A stretch of DNA of 64,000 bases from Cristatella mucedo (GCA_009760855.2 WPIO01000055.1:2385001-2449000), one strand, 5' to 3'; positions 1 to 11,029 are shown, numbered from the stretch's first letter. Translations and numbers: made by a program. The notes: generated from the sequence alone by a model not told the origin.

Positions 1-221
1 TTGTCACCGTTGACCGAGGCCCGGTGAATGGGCTCGGCAACTCAGATGCAGTCTGTCTCTCTCCTTGGCCAAATCAGCGCCCATTATTGTGGCGTCCGGA
101 GCAATGCGCATCGGCGCATTGTGACCGACGGCCGCGGGCGTGAGGCAGTGGCGCTGCTTCGCACTCGGCCGAATTGCAGCAAGCGGACAGCTGCTGCGCT
201 AAGGTACCCGCACCCGAGGGC

Positions 222-375
222 GGCCTCGGCGAGGCGGCCTCGGCGAGGCGGCCTCGGCGAGGCGGCCTCGGCGAGGCGGCCTCGGCGAGGCGGCCTCGGC
301 GAGGCGGCCTCGGCGAGGCGGCCTCGGCGAGGCAGACTCGGCGAGGCAGACTCGGCGAGGCAGCGTCGGGGAGGC
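222..375. repeat. 14-bp GC-rich tandem repeat, 11 units
   Basis: Eleven head-to-tail copies of GGCCTCGGCGAGGC; the last three units drift. The unit contains the odd palindrome GCCTCG-G-CGAGGC, so each copy can fold on itself. Because 14 is not a multiple of 3, all frames stay open through it and create spurious Ala/Arg-rich open frames on both strands. Flanking sequence 1-221 and 376-600 is GC-rich with no recognised gene; 610-680 is AT-rich. Confidence 0.9.
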
Positions 376-822
376 CGCCGCCACGAGCTGGCCGATCTCG
401 GTCCCTCCTTTGAAGCAGCCCGCCTCAGCCGCTGCCGTCACGCCACCGCACGGCAAGCAACCGAGCGGCGAACGGCGACCAAACGGTGACCGCTGCCACT
501 GACCGCTCATGTGCTGGCGCAACAATGACGGCGGCGGCGGACGATGCACGGACGCCGAGGCCGCTGAGAGATTCCTCCGCAGGCGAGAAACGCATTGCAA
601 GGCATGCCTCTATTTTAATATATCAATAATATAAGTTATCCATTATTTTATATATTATCAATAATCAATAATATATTAGCCTCTAGCAAACGCTCGCTCT
701 CTCGCCGGGCGGCGATCGGCGCTCGCGAGTTTCGGAAATGGTTGTCTGAATCTGGTCAGAATGCGCCGGTTAATTTTAAGCTTTTGCGTAGAAGGGGAGC
801 TTTCGAGCTAGCCTTCGAAGAC

Positions 823-978
823 GCGTTGGCCGGGCGGGGCCAGCAGCTAAGGTACTCGCCACGAACCATGTGAATGCATCTGACGTCACACGAGGCCGTG
901 GGCTCGAGCCCCGTGGCGCGTGTGAAGCCCGTGAATAACAATAAAGTTCTCTTAGGGCGCTATACGAATGATTTATAT
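823..978 (+). mobile_element. SINE-A copy (tRNA-headed SINE), diverged
   Basis: The head resembles a tRNA with an A-box-like stretch (gccagcagctaaggtactcg) and a B-box-like GGCTCGAGCCCC. The tail ends in TTAGGGCGCTATACGAATGA, the diverged LINE1-type 3' end. More diverged than the copies at 23375 and 36250. Confidence 0.75.
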
Positions 979-1127
979 CTTTTTATATTTGCTTGCCAAA
1001 GCTCTGGAAAAACTGCACTCGCTGCGCAAATGCACAATGGATGGCAGGCGCCGTGCATCTGCTGACCTCGACTGAGTCTCCCGTTGCAACTCAAGGCCAT
1101 CATTATGCCTATAAGGATCCGCAGGAA

Positions 1128-1232
1128 CTCGAAACCCTAGACCCTAGATCCTAACGCCTAAACCCTAAGCCTAAACCCTACTCCCTGGAACCTAAATCCT
1201 ACACCCTGAAACCTCAACCCTAAGCCCTAAAC
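1128..1232. repeat. Degenerate CCCTAAA-type interstitial telomere-like repeat
   Basis: About 14 imperfect heptamers around the pattern CCCTAAA/CCTAAAC, written C-rich on the plus strand. The heptamer is the TTTAGGG (plant/protist-type) unit rather than the TTAGGG hexamer usual in animals, though degeneration makes the ancestral unit uncertain. A second patch is at 51983-52062. Sequence 1233-1963 is GC-rich without a supported gene. Confidence 0.6.
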
Positions 1233-1396
1233 TGCCCGCGCCGGCTTGGGCAGGCGCTCGGACAGAGCTGAGTCGTACGAGAGCATACGGGGGGGGAGAC
1301 GCTTGCCGTGGGGTGCGGGAAGGGGGGAGGGAGAGACGCTTGCCGCGGGCTTCGGGGAGCACGCAAAGCGAGAGAAACCGGGCGCTGCCACGCATG

Positions 1397-1438
1397 GGTG
1401 CCTTCGGCCGGTCGCGGCAGAGACCGGCCGAAGGCACC
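1397..1438. repeat. Perfect 17-bp inverted repeat (hairpin)
   Basis: Arms at 1397-1413 and 1422-1438 are exact reverse complements (GGTGCCTTCGGCCGGTC) around an 8-nt loop. It lies in GC-rich unannotated sequence. Confidence 0.85.
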
Positions 1439-1963
1439 GCGGCACTTCACGAGGCGAGAGCATGATGGGGCTTTGTGCCCTTCGCTTGGCCCCGTTCATC
1501 GCTCGCTCCGATCGCTCCGATCTGGGTCGAGAGCGGCATGCGCTCGCTCGCCGCCGCGGCGTCGAGGGGCCAGGCAGCGTATGGGGCGCCGGCGGCGGCT
1601 TCGGCGGCTGCTGCTGACCCGTCGCTCGCCAAGCGTGACGGAATAAAAAGAGAGGCCCGGCGGAACACGAGACTTACTTTTCGCCTTAGACGACGACAGA
1701 ATGGCGGGCGCCGAGCTACCGCGCCTCGAGTGAGCCGAGCAATGCTAGCACCGCAGAGAAGCAGACTCGCAGAGGTGCTCGCGCCGGGAGCTGCGTCGAA
1801 CGAGTCGGCGTACTCGACCGCCGGGAGCGCGATAGCCTATCGCCGCTCGCCGCAGGGCGCCGACGGCAGCAGCGGCGAGACGGCCACGTCAGAACTGTTC
1901 AGAGCGTTGGCAAACCGAAGGCCGCGCTTGCACGAGATAGCCGGCACAGATCCCGGTGGCTTT

Positions 1964-2177
1964 AGGAGAGAGAGAAGGGGGGATAGAGAGAAAGAGGGAG
2001 GAAGAGAGAGAGGGAGGAAGAGAGAGAGGGAGGGAATGAGGGAGGGAATGAGGGAGGGAGGGAGAGAGAGAGGGAGAGAGAGAAAGAGAGAGAAAGAGAG
2101 AGAGAGGGAGAGAGAGGGAGAGGGGGAGAGAGGGAGAGGGAGAGAGAGAGAGAGAGGGAGAGAGGGAGAGAGGGGGG

Positions 2178-2260
<83 letters not shown>
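1964..2260. repeat. (GA)n / purine-rich microsatellite
   Basis: About 300 bp of GA dinucleotides with GGGA interruptions at the left end and pure GA at the right. It abuts a LINE1 3' end at 2261, and GA resumes at 2472-2511 beyond that fragment. The long Arg/Glu and Ser/Leu frames across it are artefacts. Confidence 0.95.
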
Positions 2261-2264
<4 letters not shown>

Positions 2265-2470
2265 TGCCTGCTGACACTGTGCATACTGCCACTAACCACA
2301 TTTGCATGCTGACCCTGTGCATGTCACCCCTAACCATGTTATTCATCTTGTTTGTTTATCAAGCATGATATTTCTCACCATTCAATTTCATTTCCCTTTG
2401 CAGCAAATGTAAAGCGCCTAGAAACAGATCGAGTTCTCCGAGGGCGCTTTATCAAGTGCATTATTATTAT

Positions 2471-2471
<1 letters not shown>
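2261..2471 (+). mobile_element. LINE1 3'-end fragment inserted in a (GA)n array
   Basis: This is the LINE1 3' untranslated region only. It carries the GCTGACACTGTGCAT and CTAACCATGTTATTCAT blocks, GCAGCAAATGTAAAGCGCC, the hairpin closing at GGGCGCTT, then TTATTATTATTA. It is a severely 5'-truncated insertion flanked on both sides by GA repeat. Confidence 0.85.
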
Positions 2472-2511
<40 letters not shown>

Positions 2512-2513
<2 letters not shown>

Positions 2514-3213
2514 TGTAATGGCAGCGCCAGCTAAACCAGCCGAAGTCCTTATACATTACATAGAGAAGTCTCTTAGTCAGCAAGGCGTTACAGGCATTCC
2601 GCAGTGGCCATGACACGCACCACGACGCCATGACGCGCACCAACGACTCGATGACCTGTCTGTTGGTTGTCTGACTAACGCTTACAAGAAATTACGTGCC
2701 TATGGACATCTGAACGCTTAGCGCATCGGGCTGTGTCCCCATGTGCCGAGGCCAATTCCACTACATGGGCTGCTGCTTACGCTTCGCTGAGACTTCTAGT
2801 AGCCTCCCTGTTAGGTGCGATCGTGCGTCTCTACTATCTCAGTATCTCTTGCATCTTTCCGAGGCATTCCTGGTCGGCATTACTGCTGTCAGGATTCGTG
2901 AATCGGGTATTTTCGTAAGAAGACCTACGAAGTAGCTACCACTGTGGCCGGAAGACTCGCTTCTTTGGTACTCCAAGCACAGTCTCGTGCCACCCTGCGA
3001 GATTTTCCTTCAGAGCTGCTGTGAATTATTCTAAAGTAGCGGCCACCAGACCTGCTATAGCACAAGCGACCCATCCTAACGCTTGCCTTCGAAACCCTCG
3101 CTCAATGTGCAAAAAACCCCTAATAATACTATTTACGACAATCTCGACCCGTTTGTTTTGACCTAGACCTTGCTGAAATCGACTAACAAGCGGACCAAAA
3201 CCGACATACCGTG
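2512..3213. other. No recognised feature
   Basis: Mixed-composition sequence between the GA array and the 27-bp repeats. Short open frames on both strands have no recognisable domains. I see no RNA gene or repeat. Confidence 0.5.
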
Positions 3214-3294
3214 GTTTGAACTCCTTCCACACTCATACAGGTTTGAACTCCTTCCACACTCATACAGGTTTGAACTCCCTCCACACTCATACAT
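3214..3294. repeat. 27-bp tandem repeat, 3 units
   Basis: Three consecutive copies of a unit beginning GTTTGAACTCCTTCCACACT; the third has one change and drifts at its end. It sits at the 5' edge of the oldest LINE1 copy and may be part of that element's amplified 5' sequence. Confidence 0.85.
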
Positions 3295-4195
3295 CGATCA
3301 AAACTTGTGGGGAAGTCGTAATTGACGCACTCTTCTCCCCCAATTTCAAACCTTCTTCACTCCCCTCAAATCATTCTTTCAAATGTCTTGTTTCGAGTCC
3401 CTTCGTCAACAAGCTGCCACTGCTGGCAGTAATATATGGCCCCCCTGGTATCATCAGTTTATTTCAGATTTCCCTGATCTCATTTCGGTTCCATGTGCAA
3501 TGCATCGATCTTTCCTAATTAAGGGTAATTTTATTATTCATTTTGACAAACTTAACTGACGCCTTAAGTGCCAAATTTCGTGCACTGACTGACTCATTTT
3601 CTTTTATTGCTCATGAGCGCGACGACACTTACATCAAGAGCCACGAACTCGATCCAATATTCTCTTACAAGGGCATGGTACCATCGCTCATTATTATCCA
3701 AATTCCGCTCATCTGATCACATGATCATCTCCTTCAGTTTACAGTATATGCCCACTTCCTCATCCTAAATCATCTGTAAATATTGAAACCTCAAGAGACC
3801 GGACATCGATGCTGTCCGTGAACCTCTGACTAAGCGCAATGTGCACCCTCGCCCACATGGCCTATGATTTACCGCAGACAATAAACTAGCCAGGTCTACG
3901 AAGCGAAAGCTCGAGAAAGCATACAAAAGATCAGTACTGACTGTACATCGACAGGCATACGAGGACTACTGTAGGTCGTACCGATTGATCCAAGCAAATT
4001 CCAAATCTAGCTTCTTTAAACGTTTTGTAGGATCACAGGTACGCAGTCCAAAGATGCTGATGTCAACCATCATGTATCTCCTTAACCGCTCCCAGGTTAT
4101 CTGCTTACGTAGTGCTCATTGTGGTGATCTAGTCGATAGCGTCTCTATCTTCTTTGTGAGCAAGATAGATAAGATCAGAAAGTCCATCCGTAAGG
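3290..4195 (+). pseudogene. Old LINE1 copy, segment 1: APE endonuclease and linker (decayed)
   Basis: Aligns in order with the endonuclease half of the better copy at 58040-59314. It includes the stretch before and after the 'PPG' block, the SYNxxL region and the linker ending in IDKIRKSI. Many stops and frameshifts. The element resumes at 4650, after a separate LINE1 3' fragment plus a CT array, and continues at 7918 and 8846. The whole is therefore one ancient copy split by later insertions. Confidence 0.75.
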
Positions 4196-4485
4196 AACCT
4201 AAAAACACACCTATTTAGGACAGCATTTAGTGGGTCCCTGTGATTCGTCCTTGATGTGCTTACGCGTGCTGACACTGTGCATGCTGCCACTAACCACATT
4301 TGCATGCTGATCCTGTGCATGTCACCCCTAACCAAACTATTCATTTCGTTTGTTTTTCAGACATGATTTTACTTACCATTCAATTCCATTTCACTTTACA
4401 GCAAATGTAAAGCGCCTAGAGAGAGATTAAGTTCTCTGAGGGCGCTTTATCAAGTGAATTATTATTATTATTATTATAAGGTAGC
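4196..4485 (+). mobile_element. LINE1 3'-end fragment nested in the old LINE1
   Basis: Begins with the C-terminal codons (KNTPI-like) before the LINE1 stop. It continues through the complete 3' UTR, hairpin and (TTA)n. It separates the endonuclease segment (ends 4195) from the RT segment (starts 4650) of the older copy. Confidence 0.75.
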
Positions 4486-4573
4486 AGCATCCGCTCTGAA
4501 CTCATGCCCTTCAAGAGCAACCCAAACAGGAGTCACAAAAATAACAATAACAAAGAAATAACAAACACTCAGG

Positions 4574-4575
<2 letters not shown>

Positions 4576-4652
<77 letters not shown>
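4576..4652. repeat. (CT)n microsatellite
   Basis: About 38 uninterrupted TC units between two LINE1 segments. Confidence 0.95.
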
Positions 4653-4656
<4 letters not shown>

Positions 4657-5823
4657 CCTCGCAGCACTTCAATGTCTACATTCATAGAGGCCAGGAGTGG
4701 CCTCATACTGAAATTCATCTCCCTTTCAAAGAAGGCTGCTAGTTTTCTAGACTAAAATACCACTGTCTTACTTCTATGCTGCATATATGCCGTGCATAAA
4801 TGACATGATAAATACGTCCTTATCCTCAGGTTATCTCCCTGAACCTTCCAAAAAGCATTTGTTAAGCCATGACCATGAGAACTTGAACAACTTTCTACCA
4901 GTCTCCCTTCTACGGTTCTTATCAAAGATACTGGAGCGTGCTATGCCAGAACAGCAAAACACTTCTATTGAAACTTCAAACCTGGCAAGTAAGTTCTAGT
5001 CTGGTTTCAGAGCTAATCACTCCACGCAGTCGCCATTGCTTCGGATGTATAGCGACCACTTCAGGAATGCAACTTAGGTAAAGTCTCTTTCCTTGTTTTG
5101 CTTGATCTTTCGGCAGCGTTTGATGCTATTGATCCCCAATTCCTTCTATAGCGCCTCTCATCTAGCCATGGCAGCATACCCACAGCATTACTATGATTCA
5201 GGTCCTATCTCAGTGGGAGACTCCAGAGTATTGATACGAATAGACAAAGATCATCTGAGGCACCTCTGAAATATGGGGTACCCCAGGGCTCCGTGCTTGG
5301 TCCTGTGTTTTTTTCATGATCTGTACTCTCCCTCTTGCCGATGTGATTGCCAAGCGAAATCTAGGCTTTCACTTCTATGCGGATGACACTCAGTTGTACC
5401 TTAGCTTTGATCCCTCTCAGCCCCCAGCTCGTCGAATTCTCTCAACTCCTTTGCGGCATGAATTGATGACATCTTCACATGGATGGCAGTAAATAACTAA
5501 ATGATGATAAAACTAACTTACTAGTTATGGGCAAACCGATTGTGTCTCAAAATTGGAAAGGCTAACGCTAAAAATCGGCTCTGCCAGCCTATCTCCTGGT
5601 TGAATCTGCACGAAATCTAGGTGTTGTGTTCCAACGTGACCTTTCATTAGACGACTACATCAGCTCCACAATCAAGTCAGCCTACTTTCAGCTGCATAGC
5701 ATTGCTAAAATTCGGGCTTGTTTAGGCAGGGATACCACATCTAAGTTGGTCCATACATTTGTGACATTTCTTCTTGACTTCTGCAACTCACTACTTGCTG
5801 GTCTACCAGCCTGTGTAATCATG
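4650..5823 (+). pseudogene. Old LINE1 copy, segment 2: reverse transcriptase (decayed)
   Basis: RT blocks are visible in order across frames: the STxIEA linker, a LDLSAAFDAID motif-A region (5106 onward), the [10 protein letters not shown] region (5276-5305), YADDTQLY (5377-5400) and the DDxISSTIKSAYFQLH tail (5653). Numerous frameshifts. It breaks off at LLAGLPAC where the LINE2 tail begins on the opposite strand. Confidence 0.8.
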
Positions 5824-7221
5824 TAATGTAATGTATCTCCGTCTGTTTCTCAACAAAACCATAAAGACCATGTGGGTGTTACCCAGGAGAGTTTTGTATA
5901 GCGAACTCACAGCCTAAGCGGCTTTCGATAAGCATTCGGTAGCCAACAGACTTCGTCTCAAGCAACAAAGAAAAAGTGGGAAGCATAGCAGAGTCAAGAG
6001 AGCAGTTGAGGTAGTGAGTAGCATGGAAGTAGCATCTCAAAACCGCTGAAAGGATGAGCCGTACGTGGTAGTAGGAGAGAAGTTGTCGTTGCGTAAGAAT
6101 TGTGGAAGCGAGTTCCGCAGTCTACGACCTGCAGAGCTAAAGCTTCTGACGCCAACGGTCTTTAAGCGGAGGAATGGAACACCTAATGTATTGACCATAC
6201 AAGACCTGAGGAGGTTGAAACTAGTGCAGCAGTTCAGCTAGGTACGAAGGAGCCAATCCGTGGCGGGCCTTGTGGGTCAGCGTAAGAACTTTGCTCTGTA
6301 TTCGTTGCTCAACCGGCATCCATCCTAGCTCTTTCAGCAAAGGAGACGAGTGCTCAAACCTCTGGGACTTGAAGACTAGCCTTGCAGCCATATTTATAGC
6401 CAGCCGCAGTGGCCTAGTTGCTTTCTTTGTTAGCCCAGCCAAAAGGGAATTACATGAATCAAGCCGAGACAGAACTAAGGAGCTAGTTAAATTTTTTGCA
6501 AGCCACTGTGGAAGACAGCTCCAATCTCAGATAGGGATCTGGCGTAACGGCTAGCTGTAGAAGCAGTCTTTTGAATAAAGCTTGTGTGTGAGACCTGACC
6601 CCTCATGACACGGATTGATCGCGATCAGACAAGTACGATTTAAACCACGCCAGTGCCTCGTCGGCCAAACCGATCGTTTTTCTCAATCGTTCAAGTAGGT
6701 CATTAGGATCAATGGTGTCGAAGGCAGCTAATAGATCTATCGATATCGCTAGCAGAGCTAGGTCAGTGACATTCCCGTCATTGTTGCCACGAAGAATGTC
6801 ATTGTTTACACGGAGGAGAGCAGTTTCAGTGGAGTGCTGCCTCTTGAACCCCGATTGAAATGTTTCTGACATTTCATTCTTTTCAATGTGTGCAACCAGC
6901 TGCGTAGCAATAATTTTTTCAAGAATCTTCGACAAAAAGGAAGAAGGGAAACTGGGCGATAGTTTGCAAGGACCTCTGTATCTAATAGAGGCTTTTTAAG
7001 CATAGGTTTAACGATTGCCGATTTGAAGGACTTGGGTGTGACCCCTTTTTCTAAAAAAGCATTAACAATCTCGGTTGTGGCTGGGTTAAGTTGGTGTGCC
7101 AGTGAAGACCACAGAGATGATAGCACAGAGTCTTCAAGAGACGAGCTCTTTTTGCTAGACCTTATTAAGGTAGCCACATCGCATGCAGAAACCTCGGAAA
7201 ACCTTTTAAGGAAGGTCACTG
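5824..7221 (-). pseudogene. LINE2 non-LTR retrotransposon, 5'-truncated and internally deleted
   Basis: Read on the minus strand, RT blocks run from an RPVSLLPF-type motif through KILEKIIATQL, FQSGFKRQHSTETALLRV and a FDTID motif A (7219-6603). A gap follows, then the C-terminal block with KATRPLRLAINMAARLVF (6442-6221), the 3' UTR and a tail of TTACATTACAT at 5824. Motifs B and C are missing. It is inserted antisense into the older LINE1 copy. Confidence 0.8.
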
Positions 7222-7405
7222 GTTGTAATGGCTCACTAGGTAAGGTGGTTGCTTTTCACGACCTCGGCCCCAAGGTCGTGGGATCAATTCTTGCGGTGGG
7301 CGATCCTTTATCGCCACTGCAAGCGGTGGTGATAGCAGTCAAGGCTCTTCTGTCGCTACACAAAAAGAGGCTGTTAAATCAGCTAGTATTTATTTATTTA
7401 TTCCA
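7221..7405 (+). mobile_element. SINE-B copy
   Basis: The tRNA-like head (ggctcactaggtaaggtgg; B-box-like GGGATCAATTCTTGC) is followed by the family body (GGTGGGCGATCCTTTATCGC, AAGGCTCTTCTGTCGC). The tail is TGTTAAATCAGCTAGTATTT plus (TTTA)n. The same body occurs at 36533, 33052(-), 30171(-), 13701(-) and, diverged, at 11030. Confidence 0.8.
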
Positions 7406-7917
7406 CAATTGATTTACTCGGAGGGGCTTTGTGGTGGCATGAATGTGCACAATTTCTTATATTAAAGAAGGCTGAAAACTTTTCGGATATCTGGGGAGTC
7501 AGACCTCTCAGCATTGGCCAATGATATCAGTAAATTTTTTACTGTCTTACAAATCTGTTTTGGGTTCGAGTGACAGAAATTCAGTTTTCGATTGAAAAAT
7601 GCCCTGACTTTCTAAGCTTCCGGGTATAGACTCAAAGAAAGTCTTAGAAATGGACTAGATCTGCATCAGATCTGCATGAGATCTGCATCAGACCCCGATT
7701 TCTTAAAGCGACGTTCAAGCCTTCGCTTAACACGGTGCATCTTTTGAAGTTTTTATGTAAATTGAACGGAGTCTCCACGACTCTGCACACAGATAAAATG
7801 AACGGGAGCATGTTTGTCAAGAGCACTCCTGAGTGTCCTGTTCACTGCATCAGTGGCGGTATTGAGGCTGTCGGTCGAGTTTGGGTGCAGAACAAGAAGA
7901 CCTGCGCTTACCGCTCG
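7406..7917. other. No recognised feature (inside the insertion block)
   Basis: AT-moderate sequence between SINE-B and the resumption of the old LINE1. It contains a short ATCTGCATCAGATCTGCATG-type direct repeat near 7660-7695. No supported gene. Confidence 0.45.
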
Positions 7918-8307
7918 TACAAAACCCTGTAGCTATGCTTGTCTGTTGTGGGCGTCGCAGTTGCCACATCAGATCACTTCTCACCAATCAGCGCTAGCTC
8001 CCAATCAAGCAGAGAATCCACTTCAAGGTTCAATCACTCAATTTTAAGCCCCTTCATTCTCTGGCTCCAGCCTACCTATCAGAGCTACTCCCCCACCAGG
8101 CTAGGCATCGTACCAGCCAATATTCTTACTCAAATCAAATAGCTATACGTAGTTCGAACTTTAAATCCGTTTTGGAGGCCGCTTCTTTAGTTCGTATGCC
8201 TCCGAGCTTGGAACTCACTCCTGGCTTAAGTTAAATCTCCTGACGACAGAAAAAGAAATTTAAAATGCACTTGTTTATCTCGGCCTTTAGTGGGTCAGTA
8301 CGATGCG
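7918..8307 (+). pseudogene. Old LINE1 copy, segment 3: C-terminal domain
   Basis: Resumes at the conserved ACAAAACCCTGTAGCTATGC block (consensus encodes QNSAARLVCRERRSCH). It continues through the LAPAYLS and LRNDI-like regions to the start of the 3' UTR (TTTAGTGGGTCA). Frameshifted. A SINE-A interrupts the 3' UTR. Confidence 0.75.
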
Positions 8308-8393
8308 CCGAGCTGGTTTGGTCCAGTAGTTAAGGTGCTCGCCCCGACCAAGGTCTGGCTGAGGTCGTGGGCTCGAGCCCCAAGAGGCATATG
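8308..8393 (+). mobile_element. SINE-A copy, head half (split)
   Basis: Clear tRNA-like head: GGTTTGGTCCAGTAGTTAAG (A box) and GTGGGCTCGAGCCCC (B box). It stops at AGGCATATGT where an antisense LINE1 3' fragment is inserted. The tail half resumes at 8758. Confidence 0.85.
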
Positions 8394-8757
8394 TTAATAA
8401 TAATAATAATAATAATAATAACAATGCACTTGATAAAGCGCCCTCCGAGAACTTAATCGCTCTCGAGGCTCTTTACATTTGCTGCAAAGGGAAATGCAAT
8501 TGAATGGTGAGTAAAATCATGCTTGACAAACAAACAAAATGAATAACATGGTTAGGGGTGACATGCTCAGGGTCAGCATGCAAATGTGGTTAGTGGCAGC
8601 ATGCACAGTGTCAGCACGCATAAACGTGAAGGACGCATCACAGGGACCCACTAAATGCTGTCCTAAACAGGTGCGTTTTTAAGTTCTTTTTAAATGTGGT
8701 TAATTCAGGGGATGATCTGACACAAGTCGGGAGGTAGTTCCAGGCTTTGGGAGCAAT
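8394..8757 (-). mobile_element. LINE1 3'-end fragment inserted inside SINE-A
   Basis: Starts with (TAA)n and runs antisense through the hairpin, 3' UTR and last codons of LINE1. The SINE sequence is continuous if this block is removed. Confidence 0.85.
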
Positions 8758-8806
8758 TAAGCGCCTAAATAGAGATTAAGTTCTCTTGGGCGCTATACAA
8801 ATGAAT

Positions 8807-8845
<39 letters not shown>
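8758..8845 (+). mobile_element. SINE-A copy, tail half with (TA)n
   Basis: Contains AGCGCCTAAATAGAGATTAA and TTCTCTTGGGCGCTATACAA followed by a TA run. It completes the SINE begun at 8308. Confidence 0.85.
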
Positions 8846-8846
<1 letters not shown>

Positions 8847-9115
8847 CATCCTCTGTGTGATTATATGTGCATACACTGCTAGCTACCACTAAACTTATTT
8901 TACATGTTGACATTATGCATACCACCTCTAAACATGTTGTGATTGTTGACGTTATGCATGTTACCACTGATAATTTAATAAAGCATTATTTTGCAGCAAG
9001 TATTGTTCATTTTAATACTAATCATATGATCATGCTTACTTTACACCATATGTAAAGTGCTTAGAAAGAGATTATTACGATCTCCGCGGGCGCTATATAA
9101 ATGTGTTTTCGTTAA
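8846..9115 (+). mobile_element. Old LINE1 copy, segment 4: 3' UTR and tail
   Basis: Diverged 3' UTR of the 'ATATGTAAAGTGC' LINE1 subtype with GATCATGCTTACTTTACACC. The tail hairpin ends CGGGCGCTATATAAATG. It continues the element cut at 8307, so the SINE-A sits inside this UTR. Confidence 0.7.
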
Positions 9116-10002
9116 AATTATTATAGCTCAAATGTTAATCCCAATTCTAGAAGAACAACTCCAGATTATTACAAAGCTTCTACTTTAATGCGTCTTTGGC
9201 CATAGAATATGGCGTAATCACACGGTAGCCGTTGTAAGTCAGGCACTGCGAATAATGAATATCAGTTATAATATGGCTGACTCAGCTTATATTGCTGTCG
9301 TATCAGGGCCTACAAGTCAGCCAGAAAGGCGTCAGTGACTTGCAAGCACTTCTGCTATCATTCTAATAATTGCCCTCATCATAATCATCATCATATAAAT
9401 GATAATAATAATATCAATAAGACCTTTTCTTTTAGCACTCTTAGAAAACTTAAGCTCTTCTACGCACTCCACATATGCTGTAATAGAGCTGGCATACAAC
9501 TGCTAACTCCCGAAGATGCCAGGAAGTCGTCGGAAGCGTACAGCCAGCTGGAAGATGTTGTGCTGCTACGCAAGCCCGATACGTAGCTGACATCAGCGTC
9601 CGCTGACTCGACGACATTAAAAAAAAGCTAAAATATTCGCCTGTTTCACAAACATTTGGTCCTTGCGTGATAACTTCCTTTGTGCTTTTTACGATATCAC
9701 GAGTTAAAACTGTGATTGTTATCACTATCTTATATACGGCATTTTCGTCTAGCACATGCGAGGTTCCTTCAGGTGCACCTGTCTTTTGTTAGCATTTGCC
9801 GTGCACACCTGCAGACCTTGTTAAACACCAATACTCCGTATTGGCAGCGAAGCCTCAGTATATCGTATACTATTCTGTAGAGTAAATCATGTTATGCCGG
9901 AGCACACTTTTACAATAATACACTATCACAAAAATATTACACAATTCTGAGGGTATTGGGACAATAAATTTTGCATACTGGCTACATGCTCTGCATGCCT
10001 TG
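9116..10002. other. No recognised gene or repeat
   Basis: AT-leaning sequence with short open frames lacking recognisable motifs. No tRNA-like, LINE or SINE signature seen. Confidence 0.5.
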
Positions 10003-10940
10003 TAATAATAATAAGTAATAATAATGCACTTGATAAAGCGCCCTCGGAGAACTCAATCTCTCTCTAGGCGCTTTACATTTGCTGCAAAGGGAAATGCAAT
10101 TAAATGCTAAGTAAAATCATGCTTGAAAAACAAACAAAATGAATAATATGGTTAGGGGTGACATGCTCAGGGTCAGCATGCAAATGTGGTTAGTGGCACC
10201 ATGCACAGTGTCAGCACGCATAAGCACATGAAGGACGAATCACAGGGACCCAGTAAATGCTGTCCTAAATAGGTGTGTTTTTAAGTTCTTTTTGAATGTG
10301 GTCAGGTCAGGGGATGTTCTGACGCAAGTCGGGAGGGAGTTTCAGGCTTTGGGAGCATATGAACTAAATGCACGGTCTCCAAAGGATTTGAGGTTTGTAC
10401 GAGGTATTTGTAGACTGTTGGATTCCGAAAAGCGGGTGGTACGATGCTTGGCCTGATGGGGGAGTATGTCGGAGAGATAGGCTGGAGCCATAGAATGAAG
10501 GGACCTAAAAGTGAGCGACAAGACCTTGAAGTCAATCCGTTGTTTGACTGGTAGCCAGTGCAGGTCGGCGAGAAGTGCAGTAATGTGGCAACTGCGACGC
10601 TCACGACAGACAAGCCTAGCTGCAGAGTTTCGCACCAGCTGCAATCGCCTGATCGCACATGCTGGTAGGCCAGTAAGCAGTGTTGTAGAAGTAGAGACGG
10701 GATGTCACGAATGCATGGACCAACTTGGACGTGGTATCCTTGTCTAAATAAGCCCGAATTTTAGCAATGTTATGAAGCTGAAAATAGGCAGATTTGACTG
10801 TGGAGCTGATATGGTCGTCTAGCGAGAGGTCGCTTTGGAACACGACACCTAGATTTCGAGCTGATTCAACAGGAGATATGCTAGCCGAGCCGATTTTGAG
10901 CCTTTCTACCTTATAGTGCAATGTACTGCTGACCATGCAT
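10003..10940 (-). pseudogene. LINE1 C-terminal region and 3' UTR
   Basis: Minus-strand reading shows KIGSASISPVESARNLGVVF and DDHISSTVKSAYFQLHNIAK, then (other frame) NSAARLVCRERRSCHITALL and the last LINE1 block. The complete 3' UTR, hairpin and (TAA)n at 10003 follow. Frameshifts separate the blocks. 5'-truncated. Confidence 0.85.
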
Positions 10941-11029
10941 TCTGCATGAGCTAACTTATTATGTATGCTGCATTTATTGATGATCGCGTCATCTAGTCAC
11001 GATATTTATTGTGTGCCGTACTAGTGCGC

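Noticed and set aside
222-375. Possible CRISPR-like or coding repeat
   Set aside because: Contiguous 14-mers without spacers in an animal genome; not CRISPR, and all frames open because of the period.
1475-2368. 297-codon open frame ending in Arg/Glu repeats
   Set aside because: Driven by GC-rich sequence plus (GA)n and a LINE1 3' UTR; no domain.
3214-3294. 27-bp repeats as a CRISPR array
   Set aside because: No spacers between units; a simple tandem repeat next to a LINE.
5824-7221. Bacterial-type RT or diversity-generating element
   Set aside because: Motif order and C-terminal domain match animal non-LTR elements; the context is full of related copies.
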